Shown here: piece after piece, positions 1-6,927 of the stretch | Position numbering within the stretch: position 1 is the first letter of the stretch | Layout: the number at the start of each line of letters is the position of its first letter | Source of the DNA: Bacteroidota bacterium | GTDB lineage: Bacteria; Bacteroidota; Bacteroidia; Flavobacteriales_E; Vicingaceae | Length of the DNA stretch: 64,000 nucleotides | Direction of reading: 5' to 3' | Assembly (NCBI GenBank): GCA_013112545.1 | Contig: JABFGJ010000004.1 | Location: 237,026 to 301,025 of the forward strand | The notes under the pieces: generated by a model | The model's input: the letters and a program-made list of their open reading frames with translations, nothing else | The model's database searches: none | What the model was told of the DNA's origin: nothing | Program-made: the position numbers and the translations under genes

Positions 1-177
1 AATTCAGTAATTATTAATCCAATTACTGGAGAAGCATATAAAGATGGAGATGATGTGCCAAATGAATGGCGAGACAATCGATACTTAGGGCCACAAGAAG
101 GTGGAACTCCATCTGATAATCCAGCTAGATACTTAGCTCCAAGACAAATTTTATATGGTGTTAGCTTTAAATTTTAA
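1..177 (+). CDS. C-terminus of an outer-membrane beta-barrel protein, probably a TonB-dependent receptor (5' end outside window)
   Basis: The window opens inside a reading frame that runs 58 codons to a TAA at 175-177. The visible tail is rich in Asn, Gly and Tyr and ends in LYGVSFKF, an alternating hydrophobic strand with a terminal Phe. That is how the last barrel strand of Bacteroidota TonB-dependent receptors normally ends. The stop is one base from the ATG of the next gene, so the two are probably co-transcribed. Only the tail is visible, so substrate and exact family cannot be stated. Confidence 0.7.
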   Translation, partial: NSVIINPITGEAYKDGDDVPNEWRDNRYLGPQEGGTPSDNPARYLAPRQILYGVSFKF

Positions 178-178
178 G

Positions 179-1195
179 ATGAAAGCAGGACTAAAAATAG
201 GAACCTTATTACTCGTTTGCTTGATGAGCATGAATGCTTGGGGACAACTAATTCCAAATTTTGGGGGTCAAAGAGCTGGTTTGTCAACTTTATCATTTTT
301 AAAAAATGACATTAACCCAAGGTCTGCTTCCATGAGTGGAGCTAGTGTGGCTTTAAATGGTGATGCTTTTTCCATTTTTTCAAATCCGGCAGCTACAACG
401 GACAACGAAGGGTTTAATGTAGCAATGAGTAATTACACAATAGGTGCGGGAATTCAACAATCTTTTGTTTCGGCTGTAATGCCTACTAAAAGCAAATTAT
501 CGACTATTGGATTATCGGTGAATACTTTGAATTCAGGAGCTATGGATGTAAGAACTGAATTTCAACCAGAAGGGACTGGCGAGAAATTTTACGTCAGTAA
601 TTTAGCGATAGGAGCTTCTTATGCTCAAAAGTTATCGGATATGTTTTCTGCTGGAATAAGTTTAAAATACATTCACGAGCAAATTGATACCTATTCTAAT
701 TCTACAGCCGCTGCCGATGTAAGTTTCTTATATTTTACCGATTATAAAGATTTGAAATTTGCGGTTATGATTCAGAATTTTGGAGGAAACTCTTCCATCA
801 ATGGCGATGAATTGAAAACAACTTTTAACAGAACAGGAACTTTAGAGCCAGAAAAATATTCTGTACCAACAGTTTTTAGTTTAGGTGCTTCCATCATACC
901 ATGGAAAAAAGAGAAACAATCTTTATTAGTTGCAGCTCAATTAAACCATCCTAACGACAATGCGGAGAACTATAGAATTGGCTTGGAGTATCAATATTTA
1001 AAGCTGTTGTATTTAAGAGCAGGCTATAAAATTAATGTTACTGGGCAGCGATTTCCAAGTTTTGGATTTGGAATTAGAAAACTGTTTGGAGCTCATCCAT
1101 TGTTTATAAGCTATGCTGCAAACCCAACAGAATTTCAAGGTATTCTTCACACAGTTGGATTATCAATCACTATAAATAACATGGAACGTGAGTAG
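179..1195 (+). CDS. PorV/PorQ family outer-membrane protein
   Basis: The chosen start is ATG 179, which gives a clean signal peptide (MKAGLKIG, hydrophobic core, cleavage after NAWGQ); an in-frame ATG at 155 lies inside the upstream gene. After the signal come the features of the PorV/PorQ family: a GGQRAG segment, then 'NPRSASMSGASVALNGDAFSIFSNPAA', followed by repeated amphipathic strands typical of a FadL-like barrel of about 340 residues. Family members serve the type IX secretion system, as shuttle (PorV) or subunit (PorQ), though many paralogues have no assigned role. It sits between a TonB-dependent receptor tail and a lipoprotein whose start overlaps its end, so a surface-located complex is likely. 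Which paralogue it is cannot be told. Confidence 0.8.
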   Translation: MKAGLKIGTLLLVCLMSMNAWGQLIPNFGGQRAGLSTLSFLKNDINPRSASMSGASVALNGDAFSIFSNPAATTDNEGFNVAMSNYTIGAGIQQSFVSAVMPTKSKLSTIGLSVNTLNSGAMDVRTEFQPEGTGEKFYVSNLAIGASYAQKLSDMFSAGISLKYIHEQIDTYSNSTAAADVSFLYFTDYKDLKFAVMIQNFGGNSSINGDELKTTFNRTGTLEPEKYSVPTVFSLGASIIPWKKEKQSLLVAAQLNHPNDNAENYRIGLEYQYLKLLYLRAGYKINVTGQRFPSFGFGIRKLFGAHPLFISYAANPTEFQGILHTVGLSITINNMERE

Positions 1196-2390
1196 AATTA
1201 AACGATATATTTCTTTCGCTTTTGGATTAAGTTTATTGCTTGGTATGACCTCCTGTGATCATTATTTTGGAGATAAAACAGACTTAGATTTTATAGAAAT
1301 TCCAACACAATCTTATCGTGAAGTGGCCTATGTGCCAGTTCAGCCAATTTTAAACCAATTTTTAGAACCCACTGATATAATCGCCGGATTCGATGAACTT
1401 ATTTATATAGTAGATGCAGGCACACAAGAAGTTATTGCTTTAGATGAGTCAGGTAGAGAGTTATCAAGAAAATTTATTCAAGGAGCAAAAGGAATAGCTC
1501 AAGACCGAAGTTTAGATTTATTGGTGATAGGTTCTAAAACGGATCATAGTTCAGGCAGCCCAATCGTAAGAACTTGCATATATCGTTTAGAATTAAATCA
1601 ACCTGAAGGATATGGATTGCAATATGCAAAAATTGTAAAGGAAATTGTTCATCCTTTTTATTTTAAAACTTCAGCAATATCAAGAGACGAGCAAGTAAAA
1701 TTTAACCGAATTGCTGTAATTTCTGATAATTCTTTCTATGTCACTCGTTCTGGCGATTTTAACAATCCGCTTCAATCAGGAGGCCCTGACAATTCAATTT
1801 TACTGTTTGATAAGCATGACAAATTTGTAACTCCTATAGTAGTCACCAATAGCTCAGGCGGTTTGTTTAATGATTATTTTAAATATCCTTTTGCTATATC
1901 AAGTTTGGCAAAACCACCACAAATCAGTGTTGATACCCGAGGAGACTTCATCTTTTCTTCCTTAGATCCAAATGGAGTTTTAAAAGTACAATACATCGAG
2001 AACCAATCTTCGGAAAACGGAAGCATTTATGTTCCTAAAACAAGTTGGAGTAACGATACAAGCCAGGCGAGTAGCTTTATTACAGATGCTTTTAAATTTG
2101 AAGAACCAGTTGGTGTAGAATATGCCGGAGATGGATCCAATTATATTTTTGTTGTTGATCGTGCTAAAGATTCTTTATATCAGTTTACAGCAAATGGTCT
2201 AGAAGGAGTTAGACCCCCACCAGCTTCTGGTAAAACGAAATACATCAAAACATCTTTTGGAGGGACAGGCGATGGACCTACTAATTTTAATAAACCAATG
2301 GCCATTGCCTACAAAGACAGAGTGTTGTATGTTGCAGATGCAGGAAATGGTAGAGTTTTAAGATTTAAGTTAACACTTGATATTCGATAA
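1188..2390 (+). CDS. Lipoprotein with NHL/beta-propeller-like repeats
   Basis: The protein starts at a GTG overlapping the last codons of the previous gene by 8 bases; no ATG is available before the signal peptide. The N-terminus (MSRIKRYISF, hydrophobic stretch, GMTSC) is a lipoprotein signal with Cys at about residue 23. The rest looks like an incomplete propeller: 'DELIYIVDAGTQEVIALDESG' near 68-88 and 'RVLYVADAGNGRVLRFKL' at the end are NHL-type blades. It probably sits on the outer membrane as a partner of the preceding PorV/PorQ-like protein and the receptor upstream. Ligand and function are unknown. Confidence 0.75.
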   Translation: MSRIKRYISFAFGLSLLLGMTSCDHYFGDKTDLDFIEIPTQSYREVAYVPVQPILNQFLEPTDIIAGFDELIYIVDAGTQEVIALDESGRELSRKFIQGAKGIAQDRSLDLLVIGSKTDHSSGSPIVRTCIYRLELNQPEGYGLQYAKIVKEIVHPFYFKTSAISRDEQVKFNRIAVISDNSFYVTRSGDFNNPLQSGGPDNSILLFDKHDKFVTPIVVTNSSGGLFNDYFKYPFAISSLAKPPQISVDTRGDFIFSSLDPNGVLKVQYIENQSSENGSIYVPKTSWSNDTSQASSFITDAFKFEEPVGVEYAGDGSNYIFVVDRAKDSLYQFTANGLEGVRPPPASGKTKYIKTSFGGTGDGPTNFNKPMAIAYKDRVLYVADAGNGRVLRFKLTLDIR

Positions 2391-2395
2391 GAATT

Positions 2396-3031
2396 ATGAA
2401 AAATCAAGAAGCACAAGATCTTTATCAGCCATTTTTTGAGGAGGCATTGCTTCAAGAAATTGCTCAATTTGGGCTTAAAAAATCAGTTAAGGAAGGTTTT
2501 GCATTGATGGAAATAGGGCAGAAGGTGACTCACATGCCTTTAATGCTGTCGGGTGCAATTAAAATATTACAAGAAGATAAAGAGGGAAATGATTTACTAC
2601 TTTATTTTATAGAAAGAGGCGACACCTGCGCCATGACTCTGAATTGTTGTTTGGGAAATACTAAAAGTGATATTAGAGCCATCGCTGAAATTGATTCAGA
2701 ACTTCTAATGATTCCAATTCATTTAATGGATGAATGGATGGTGAAATATCCTTCCTGGAGAAAATTTGTTTTTGAAAGTTATCACATTCGCTTTAAAGAG
2801 ATGTTGCAAGCCATAGACAATATCGCTTTCTCAAATATGGATGAACGCCTTACAAAATACCTATTGGACTTAGCTTCAGTTCGCGGAAGTGATACCATTA
2901 AAATAACACATCAAGAAATTGCAGTTGACTTGCATACCTCTAGAGTAGTGGTTTCGCGCTTACTTAAAAAATTAGAAAACAAAAAGGCCATCGCTTTAAA
3001 TAGGAATAGCATAGAAATAATCAAACTATAG
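2396..3031 (+). CDS. Crp/Fnr family transcriptional regulator
   Basis: This is a 211-residue protein with an N-terminal cyclic-nucleotide-binding-like beta-barrel (about 15-115, including 'EIGQKVTHMPLMLSGAIKIL' and 'YFIERGDTCAM'), a long dimerisation helix, and a C-terminal winged helix whose recognition helix reads 'ITHQEIAVDLHTSRVVVSRLLKKLE'. The sensor domain has Cys residues at about 81, 87 and 88, which could sense redox or sulfur species, but this is only a guess. It starts 5 bases after the lipoprotein stop and is followed by a TauE/SafE exporter and a persulfide dioxygenase. The setting therefore suggests control of sulfide or sulfite detoxification. A CRP/FNR-like palindrome lies just past its stop. 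Confidence 0.9.
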   Translation: MKNQEAQDLYQPFFEEALLQEIAQFGLKKSVKEGFALMEIGQKVTHMPLMLSGAIKILQEDKEGNDLLLYFIERGDTCAMTLNCCLGNTKSDIRAIAEIDSELLMIPIHLMDEWMVKYPSWRKFVFESYHIRFKEMLQAIDNIAFSNMDERLTKYLLDLASVRGSDTIKITHQEIAVDLHTSRVVVSRLLKKLENKKAIALNRNSIEIIKL

Positions 3032-3032
3032 T

Positions 3033-3076
3033 GTAACCATCGTTACTTTTATAGAATATTAGTTTCTCTAATTTTG
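3033..3076 (+). promoter_or_regulatory. Putative CRP/FNR-type operator and promoter of the TauE/SafE gene
   Basis: GTAAC-CATC-GTTAC at 3033-3046 is a perfect palindrome with 5-base arms and a 4-base centre, the half-site spacing of Crp/Fnr dimers. TAATTTTG at 3069-3076 fits the Bacteroidota -7 element TAnnTTTG and lies 14 bases before the ATG. If transcription starts about 5-7 bases after that element, the palindrome is centred close to -41.5, the classical class II activator position. No clear TTG -33 box is visible, as expected for an activator-dependent promoter. The link to the adjacent regulator is inferred. Confidence 0.55.
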
Positions 3077-3090
3077 CCTTCTTTTAATAC

Positions 3091-3894
3091 ATGGACATCA
3101 ATCTACTATTCGGATATATAGGAGCCTTATCAATTGGCATAGTGCTAGGCTTAATTGGTGGAGGTGGTTCTATTTTAACAGTCCCAATATTAGTTTATTT
3201 ATTGGCTATCAATCCAGTACTCGCCACCGCATATTCTTTGTTTGTGGTCGGTGTTTCTTCACTCTTTGGCGCCCTTAGAAATGCCGCCAAAGGATTAGTA
3301 GATTTTAAAGTAGCGCTTATTTTTTCAGTTCCAGCTTTCATTGCTGTTTACATAGCCCGAAAGTTTTTAGTGCCAGCGATTCCCGAAAGCATTTTCCAAT
3401 TCAATTCATTTGAATTGACAAAAAACATAGCCATCATGGTATTTTTTGCAATCATTATGTTGTTGGCTGCTTTATCAATGATTAGTAACAAACAAAATTC
3501 TACGGAAAGTGAAGAAACACAAAAAATTCAATACAATTATCCGATAATCATGATTAAAAGTTTTTTTGTGGGCATCATTACAGGAATTGTAGGAGCAGGC
3601 GGAGGTTTTTTGTTTGTTCCTTCTTTGATTATTCTAGCAAAGTTGCCCATGAAAAAAGCAGTTGCAACTTCCTTGTTAATTATCGGAATTAATTCGCTTA
3701 TTGGATTTACTGGAGACCTGCAATACTTAGAAATTGATTGGTCGTTTCTATTAAGTTTTACGATTGTAGCAATTGTGGGTATATATATGGGAATGTGGCT
3801 TAGTAAATTTATAGAAGGGAAAAAATTAAAGGCAGCTTTTGGATGGTTTGTGTTGTGCATGGCCATTTATATTATTTTTAAAGAGCTTTTATAA
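3091..3894 (+). CDS. Sulfite exporter TauE/SafE family protein
   Basis: The 267-residue protein is an inner-membrane carrier with about 8 hydrophobic segments in two similar halves. Each half starts with a glycine-rich helix typical of the family: 'GLIGGGGSILTVPILVYLL' near residue 20 and 'GIVGAGGGFLFVPSLIILA' near residue 163. Family members export sulfite, sulfoacetate or related organosulfur anions. It lies between a Crp/Fnr regulator and a CstB-like persulfide dioxygenase, the product of which is sulfite or thiosulfate, so export of these oxidised sulfur species is the likely job. The substrate itself is not shown by sequence. Confidence 0.88.
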   Translation: MDINLLFGYIGALSIGIVLGLIGGGGSILTVPILVYLLAINPVLATAYSLFVVGVSSLFGALRNAAKGLVDFKVALIFSVPAFIAVYIARKFLVPAIPESIFQFNSFELTKNIAIMVFFAIIMLLAALSMISNKQNSTESEETQKIQYNYPIIMIKSFFVGIITGIVGAGGGFLFVPSLIILAKLPMKKAVATSLLIIGINSLIGFTGDLQYLEIDWSFLLSFTIVAIVGIYMGMWLSKFIEGKKLKAAFGWFVLCMAIYIIFKELL

Positions 3895-4313
3895 ATAAAT
3901 TTGTTAGTAAGATAAATACAGACAGAACATTTAATTTAAATTTTAAACGCCATTTAAAATCACTGGTGTACATTAAAATTTTATACATACATAAAATATA
4001 ACTTAAATGACTTATAATTAAAAGGATAAAATGAGGCTCTCTAATTAAAACTTGATATTTATACTTTGGGACTGCCTTTTAGCAAAAGGTAAGTAAATTT
4101 GATGAATTGCCTTAGAGAAACCGGAAAGCTTCGAAGGTTGACCGAGAAGATCATCCGGCTGAACTTAGGTAATTCGAGGATTTTCTTACTTTTTGATAAG
4201 GGCTGAGTTTTTTGTTTTACTTTTTGCTCATCAAAAAGTAAACTAAAACCCAATAAGGTATCAAAATTTGATGTTTGTCGGACAATAGTGATTAAAAATA
4301 TAAAAAATAGAAC
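3895..4313. other. 419-base intergenic region with a hairpin and a diverged dispersed repeat
   Basis: No credible gene is seen. The left part (3895-4050) is plain AT-rich DNA. At 4216-4242 a perfect 11-base-arm hairpin (TTTACTTTTTG / CAAAAAGTAAA, loop CTCAT) is present, without a clear T-run on either strand. From 4245 to about 4288 the text 'AAACCCAATA ... TTTGTCGGACA' resembles 61141-61180, so both may be relics of one dispersed element. An 89-codon frame on the minus strand here has no recognisable features and is not called. Confidence 0.5.
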
Positions 4314-5726
4314 ATGAAAATAGAACAAATATATACAGGTTGTTTAGCACAAGGTGCTTATTATATAGAAAGTGAAGGTGAAGTAGCGATAATAGATCCA
4401 CTTAGAGAAGTGAAACCATATCTTGAAAGAGCAAAAAACGACGGAGCTAAAATTAAATACATTTTAGAAACACATTTTCATGCCGACTTTGTCAGTGGTC
4501 ATGTTACTTTGGCAAAAGAGACAGGTGCAACCATTGTTTTTGGACCCAATGCAAATCCAAGTTTTGATGTAAAAATTGCCGAAGATGCCGAAATACTCGA
4601 ATTGGGAAATATTAAAATTAAAGTATTGCATACTCCAGGGCATACGATGGAAAGCACTTGTTATTTATTAATCGATGAAAAGGGGAAAGAGCATTCCCTA
4701 TTTTCTGGAGACACCTTATTTCTTGGTGATGTAGGAAGGCCTGATTTAGCTCAAAAAGCAGCACACATGACCCAAGAAGATTTGGCGGGAATATTATTTG
4801 ACAGCCTAAGGACTAAAGTGATGACTTTAGCAGATGATGTTACGGTTTATCCAGCCCACGGTGCTGGTTCAGCTTGTGGCAAAAACATGATGAAAGAAAC
4901 TGTTGACAGCCTTGGAAATCAAAAGCAGATGAATTATGCTTTAAGAGCAGACATGACCAGAGAAGAATTTGTCAAAGAAGTAACGGATGGTTTGTTACCG
5001 CCTCCTATGTATTTTCCAATGAATGTCAAAATGAATAAGGAAGGCTATGATGACATTGATGTAGTGCTAGAAAGAGGTACAAAAGCATATAGTCCAGATG
5101 TTTTTCAAGCAGTAGCGAATGAAACAAATGCTGTTATATTAGATGTTAGAGCTGTTTCTGAATTTGTAGAAGGTTTCATACCTAAATCTATTTCTATTGG
5201 GATAGATGGACAATTTGCCCCTTGGGTTGGAGCATTAATTGCAGACGTAAAGCAAGCAATATTACTTGTTTTGCCAGAAGGAAGGGAAGAGGAAGTAGTC
5301 ACCAGATTATCTCGTGTTGGTTTTGATAATACCTTGGGTTATTTGAAAGGAGGATTTAATGCATGGAGAAATACAGGCAAAGAAATAGACACCATAAAAT
5401 CGATTAGCGCAGAAGTATTTAAATCTGAAAAAGAAACTTGTCCTTTACCTATTTTTGATGTTCGGAAACCAGGAGAGTATGCAGGAGAGCATTTAGAAGA
5501 AGCATACAATACTCCACTGGATTTTATAAATGAGCACTTTTCTGATTTTCCTAGAGATCAAGACTTTTACATTCATTGTGCAGGCGGTTACCGCAGTGTA
5601 ATAGCGGCTTCAATTTTAAAAAGTAGAGGAATACATAATTTAATCGACATTTCTAGTGGGTTTGCAGGCATTAAAGAAACTGGCATTCCCACTACCGATT
5701 TTGTTTGCCCATCTAAGGCTTTATAA
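4314..5726 (+). CDS. Persulfide dioxygenase with pseudo-rhodanese and rhodanese domains (CstB-like)
   Basis: Three domains are seen in 470 residues. Residues 1-240 are a metallo-beta-lactamase fold of the ETHE1/persulfide-dioxygenase type, with metal-ligand motifs THFHADFVSGH, HTPGHT, GDTLFLGDVGRPDL and YPAHGAGSACGK. Residues 260-355 are a rhodanese fold whose active-site loop has lost its cysteine (LLVLPEGREE). Residues 365-465 are a complete rhodanese with the loop HCAGGYRS. This order, dioxygenase then pseudo-rhodanese then rhodanese, is that of staphylococcal CstB, which turns per- and polysulfides plus sulfite into thiosulfate. The neighbouring TauE exporter and Crp/Fnr gene support a role in sulfide detoxification in the cytoplasm. 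The symbol cstB is withheld because orthology is not proven. Confidence 0.88.
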   Translation: MKIEQIYTGCLAQGAYYIESEGEVAIIDPLREVKPYLERAKNDGAKIKYILETHFHADFVSGHVTLAKETGATIVFGPNANPSFDVKIAEDAEILELGNIKIKVLHTPGHTMESTCYLLIDEKGKEHSLFSGDTLFLGDVGRPDLAQKAAHMTQEDLAGILFDSLRTKVMTLADDVTVYPAHGAGSACGKNMMKETVDSLGNQKQMNYALRADMTREEFVKEVTDGLLPPPMYFPMNVKMNKEGYDDIDVVLERGTKAYSPDVFQAVANETNAVILDVRAVSEFVEGFIPKSISIGIDGQFAPWVGALIADVKQAILLVLPEGREEEVVTRLSRVGFDNTLGYLKGGFNAWRNTGKEIDTIKSISAEVFKSEKETCPLPIFDVRKPGEYAGEHLEEAYNTPLDFINEHFSDFPRDQDFYIHCAGGYRSVIAASILKSRGIHNLIDISSGFAGIKETGIPTTDFVCPSKAL

Positions 5727-5727
5727 A

Positions 5728-5758
5728 GTGGTATTTGATTTTTTATACCTTATACCAC
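5728..5758. terminator. Hairpin between convergent genes, possible bidirectional terminator
   Basis: GTGGTAT at 5728-5734 pairs with ATACCAC at 5752-5758 around a 17-base loop containing a T-run. It lies directly after the stop of the persulfide dioxygenase and 4 bases before the end of the convergent lipoprotein gene. The stem is short and AT-rich and the T-run is inside the loop, so termination is plausible but not strong. Confidence 0.35.
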
Positions 5759-5761
5759 ATG

Positions 5762-6364
5762 TTATTTTACTTCTATTTTATTCAAGCATTTAACTAACGA
5801 CTCAGTTAAACCATTATCAAGAGAGTCAAATTGAAGATAATGAATACCCATCCAAGTTGAATCTAAAAAAGTTATACCATTAATGCCTTTAACTCTTTTT
5901 AAACTGTTGTGATTAATACGTTCATAGCTTACTAATACGAAATTGCTATCAATAATTCTTGAGGTTATTTTCGCATTCGAGTCTATAGATAAAATAAAAG
6001 ATTCTATGTTTAAAAGTTCTTTTTTAAAATCTGGAATTCTAACAGGAAGAAAAGTGTCTTTATTTAATTGAACATCAAAATATAAATACCAGAGAGCAGT
6101 CGTGTCTATTTTCCAAGGTGAATAAAAGCCTGTAGTTTCAGGAACTTTATCTAAAAAATCTCTACTTGAAAAAACAGTCTCATGGCTCTTGCAGGATTTA
6201 CAGTCTGACATATGAATAGAAATTTTATAATCTTCTAGGAGCTTTGGTAATTCTACTAAAACCTGCTTATTAGTTCCATGCAGTGGGAAGTTCCATTTAA
6301 CTGTATTAGGTTCAAAACAAGAAGTTAAAATAGCTAATAAGAATATTTGAATCAGTTTTTTCAA
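5762..6364 (-). CDS. Hypothetical lipoprotein
   Basis: I do not recognise the family. The best start is a TTG at 6362-6364 that gives MKKLIQIFLLAILTSC, a textbook lipoprotein signal with lipobox LTSC; an earlier in-frame TTG at 6383-6385 adds seven residues. No ATG exists in this region. The mature part (about 185 residues) holds a CKSCKS pair near residue 37-42 (SDCKSCKSHE), a short aromatic middle ('GFYSPWKIDTTALWYLYFDV') and no membrane segment. A copy of the direct repeat that flanks the DUF1016 island begins right at the upstream edge, so the original start or promoter may have been changed by that insertion. Confidence 0.65.
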   Translation of the reverse strand: MKKLIQIFLLAILTSCFEPNTVKWNFPLHGTNKQVLVELPKLLEDYKISIHMSDCKSCKSHETVFSSRDFLDKVPETTGFYSPWKIDTTALWYLYFDVQLNKDTFLPVRIPDFKKELLNIESFILSIDSNAKITSRIIDSNFVLVSYERINHNSLKRVKGINGITFLDSTWMGIHYLQFDSLDNGLTESLVKCLNKIEVK

Positions 6365-6386
6365 TATATTTATGTGTGGAAGCAAC

Positions 6387-6510
6387 TAAACAAACGCACC
6401 ATTCCGATTATTCCAGTTTTCATCAACCAAATTAATAAAACCTATCCAATGGAGTGTGTTGATGAATTTTAATAAATGTAAATTTAGTTCATAAGGTTAA
6501 GTAGGCTTGA
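6387..6510 (+). repeat. Left copy of ~120-bp direct repeat flanking the DUF1016 gene
   Basis: This copy begins TAAACAAACGCACCATTCCG and runs through 'CCAGTTTT', 'AAATTAATAAAACCTA', 'CCAATG', 'TTGATGAATTTTAATAAA' to 'AGTTCATAAG' and 'AGG(C/T)TTG'. The same blocks occur in the same order and orientation at 8045-8160, with scattered substitutions and a 6-base gap. Outside the blocks the two loci are unrelated. The repeat has no coding potential that I can see. Confidence 0.85.
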
Positions 6511-6515
6511 ATGGC

Positions 6516-6580
6516 ACTGTAGAGTGACTGAATTCCGACTTCCCGATAGCTATCGGGAAGTCGGAGTTATCTACTCGATT
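6516..6580 (+). repeat. Palindrome within a group II intron 3'-end-like relic
   Basis: A perfect 32-base palindrome (6534-6565) has the half TCCGACTTCCCGATAG and centre AGCT. It is followed by AGTTATCTACTCGATTG (ending 6580) and preceded by GTAGAGTGACTGAAT. The intact intron end at 63739-63800, read on the minus strand, has the same order: GTGTGAGAGGTGAAC, a long hairpin starting TCCGACT and ending AGTCGGAG, then CCATCTACTCGATTA. This looks like a domain VI-type intron terminus left without the rest of the intron. It could instead be an unrelated palindromic repeat family that the intron resembles. Confidence 0.5.
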
Positions 6581-6855
6581 GACAATAGTGCAAAGTTCTC
6601 ACTTTCAAATTCCCGAGCCTTGTTTTTAGTCAATTTATACTGAAAAAAATCACTAAATTGGAATGGAATAATTGGCTGATTTTATTTGATTAAAATCTAT
6701 TGATGAAGTAAATTTTGTCCGTTAGCAATGAATTAGACTGTCCCTTTAAACATTAAACTGAATTATATTAGTTTCAATCTTGTAGAAATGGCATTTCAGT
6801 ATTGATATGTGTCAAGCAGTTAATTTATTGTTTAAACAATACAATTATTATTAAA

Positions 6856-6913
6856 TTCTCGCACAGCTGTGCGAGAACTTGTATTTTTGAATTCTATCAC
6901 AAGTGTGCGAGAA
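6856..6913 (+). promoter_or_regulatory. Twin palindromic operators around the DUF1016 promoter
   Basis: The first palindrome, 6856-6877, is perfect over 22 bases (half TTCTCGCACAG). The second, 6892-6913, is the same sequence with four changes, all in the left half and centre (TTCTATCACAA then GTGTGCGAGAA). Their starts are 36 bases apart. Between them lies TATTTTTG (6882-6889), a match to the Bacteroidota -7 element TAnnTTTG. The ATG follows 14 bases after the second palindrome. Two near-identical dyads covering both sides of a -7 box are what an autorepressor would use. Confidence 0.6.
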
Positions 6914-6927
6914 ATAGATATAGTTAA

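Larger units (their letters stand above)
6365..6927. other. 563-base accessory intergenic region (repeat copy, intron-end relic, operators)
   Basis: The stretch has no gene. In order it holds the left direct repeat (6387-6510), a perfect palindrome in a group II intron 3'-end-like relic (about 6516-6580), about 245 bases of plain AT-rich DNA, a 16-base palindrome TATTGTTTAAACAATA (6826-6841) and two 22-base palindromes that flank a promoter in front of the DUF1016 gene. Parts are described separately. Confidence 0.6.

Noticed and set aside
4059..4328. 89-codon minus-strand frame in the gap before the persulfide dioxygenase gene
   Set aside because: It has no recognisable domain, its composition follows the AT-rich hairpin and repeat beneath it, and its start overlaps the real gene's start.
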